Shown here piece by piece: positions 5,489 through 5,504 of a DNA stretch of 5,504 nt. A model generated the notes under the pieces. It did no database searches and was not told the origin of the DNA. It saw nothing but the letters and a program-made list of their open reading frames with translations. The stretch is taken from positions 1-5,504 of the forward strand of contig NZ_APNM01000030.1 of NCBI RefSeq assembly GCF_040361335.1. The letters are read 5' to 3'. The DNA is from APNM01 sp040361335 (lineage in GTDB: Bacteria; Pseudomonadota; Gammaproteobacteria; Nevskiales; Salinisphaeraceae). Each line of letters opens with the position of its first letter. Positions within the stretch are counted from its first letter, which is position 1. The translations under genes and the position numbers were made by a program.

Positions 5489-5504
5489 TTAATGGGCAGC
5501 CGGC

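Noticed and set aside
1..5504. CRISPR array, insertion sequence or integrase
   Set aside because: No regularly spaced repeats, transposase or recombinase motifs were found on either strand.

Overview
The window looks like a piece of a GC-rich gammaproteobacterial chromosome (my inference). A tRNA-Phe gene with an encoded CCA end is driven by a stable-RNA type promoter with a GCGCCTCC discriminator, and a restriction-modification/defence segment lies directly beside it. The segment has the mosaic look of an accessory island: an AT-rich patch at about 370-417 marks the switch from the tRNA neighbourhood to the accessory genes, and the first accessory gene looks less GC-rich than the large restriction gene that follows.

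Layout from left to right. Positions 1-72 hold the possible end of an upstream gene. The tRNA-Phe promoter is at 69-98 and tRNA-Phe(GAA) at 130-205. A non-coding junction with no recognisable gene runs from 206 to about 437. A plus-strand gene at 438-845 encodes a small protein with an N-terminal ribbon-helix-helix/SeqA-like segment and a C-terminal RAMA-type domain. Convergent to it, 39 bases away, is a full-length minus-strand type I restriction endonuclease R subunit (hsdR, 885-4070). Just upstream of hsdR, and apparently co-transcribed with it, is an 83-residue ribbon-helix-helix antitoxin-like gene (4098-4349) with no toxin gene beside it. An intergenic region of about 180 bases (4350-4528) holds a strong bidirectional-looking terminator hairpin, candidate promoters on both strands and short GCATG repeats. 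A DUF3800 gene (4529-5269, minus) follows, tightly coupled to the C-terminal remnant of a type I specificity subunit (hsdS, 5276-5488), whose reading frame is interrupted by a stop codon close to the window edge.

Taken together, the minus strand reads hsdS(end) - DUF3800 - terminator - RHH regulator - hsdR, a type I R-M locus with accessory genes between specificity and restriction subunits. No modification subunit (hsdM) is visible; if present it must lie beyond position 5504. HsdR needs HsdM and HsdS to cut, so whether the system is active depends on sequence outside the window and on whether the broken-looking hsdS is real. The most interesting points are the RHH-RAMA protein as a possible reader of modified DNA, the toxin-less antitoxin fused into the hsdR transcription unit, the damaged hsdS frame, and a possible short structured RNA at about 4457-4520.
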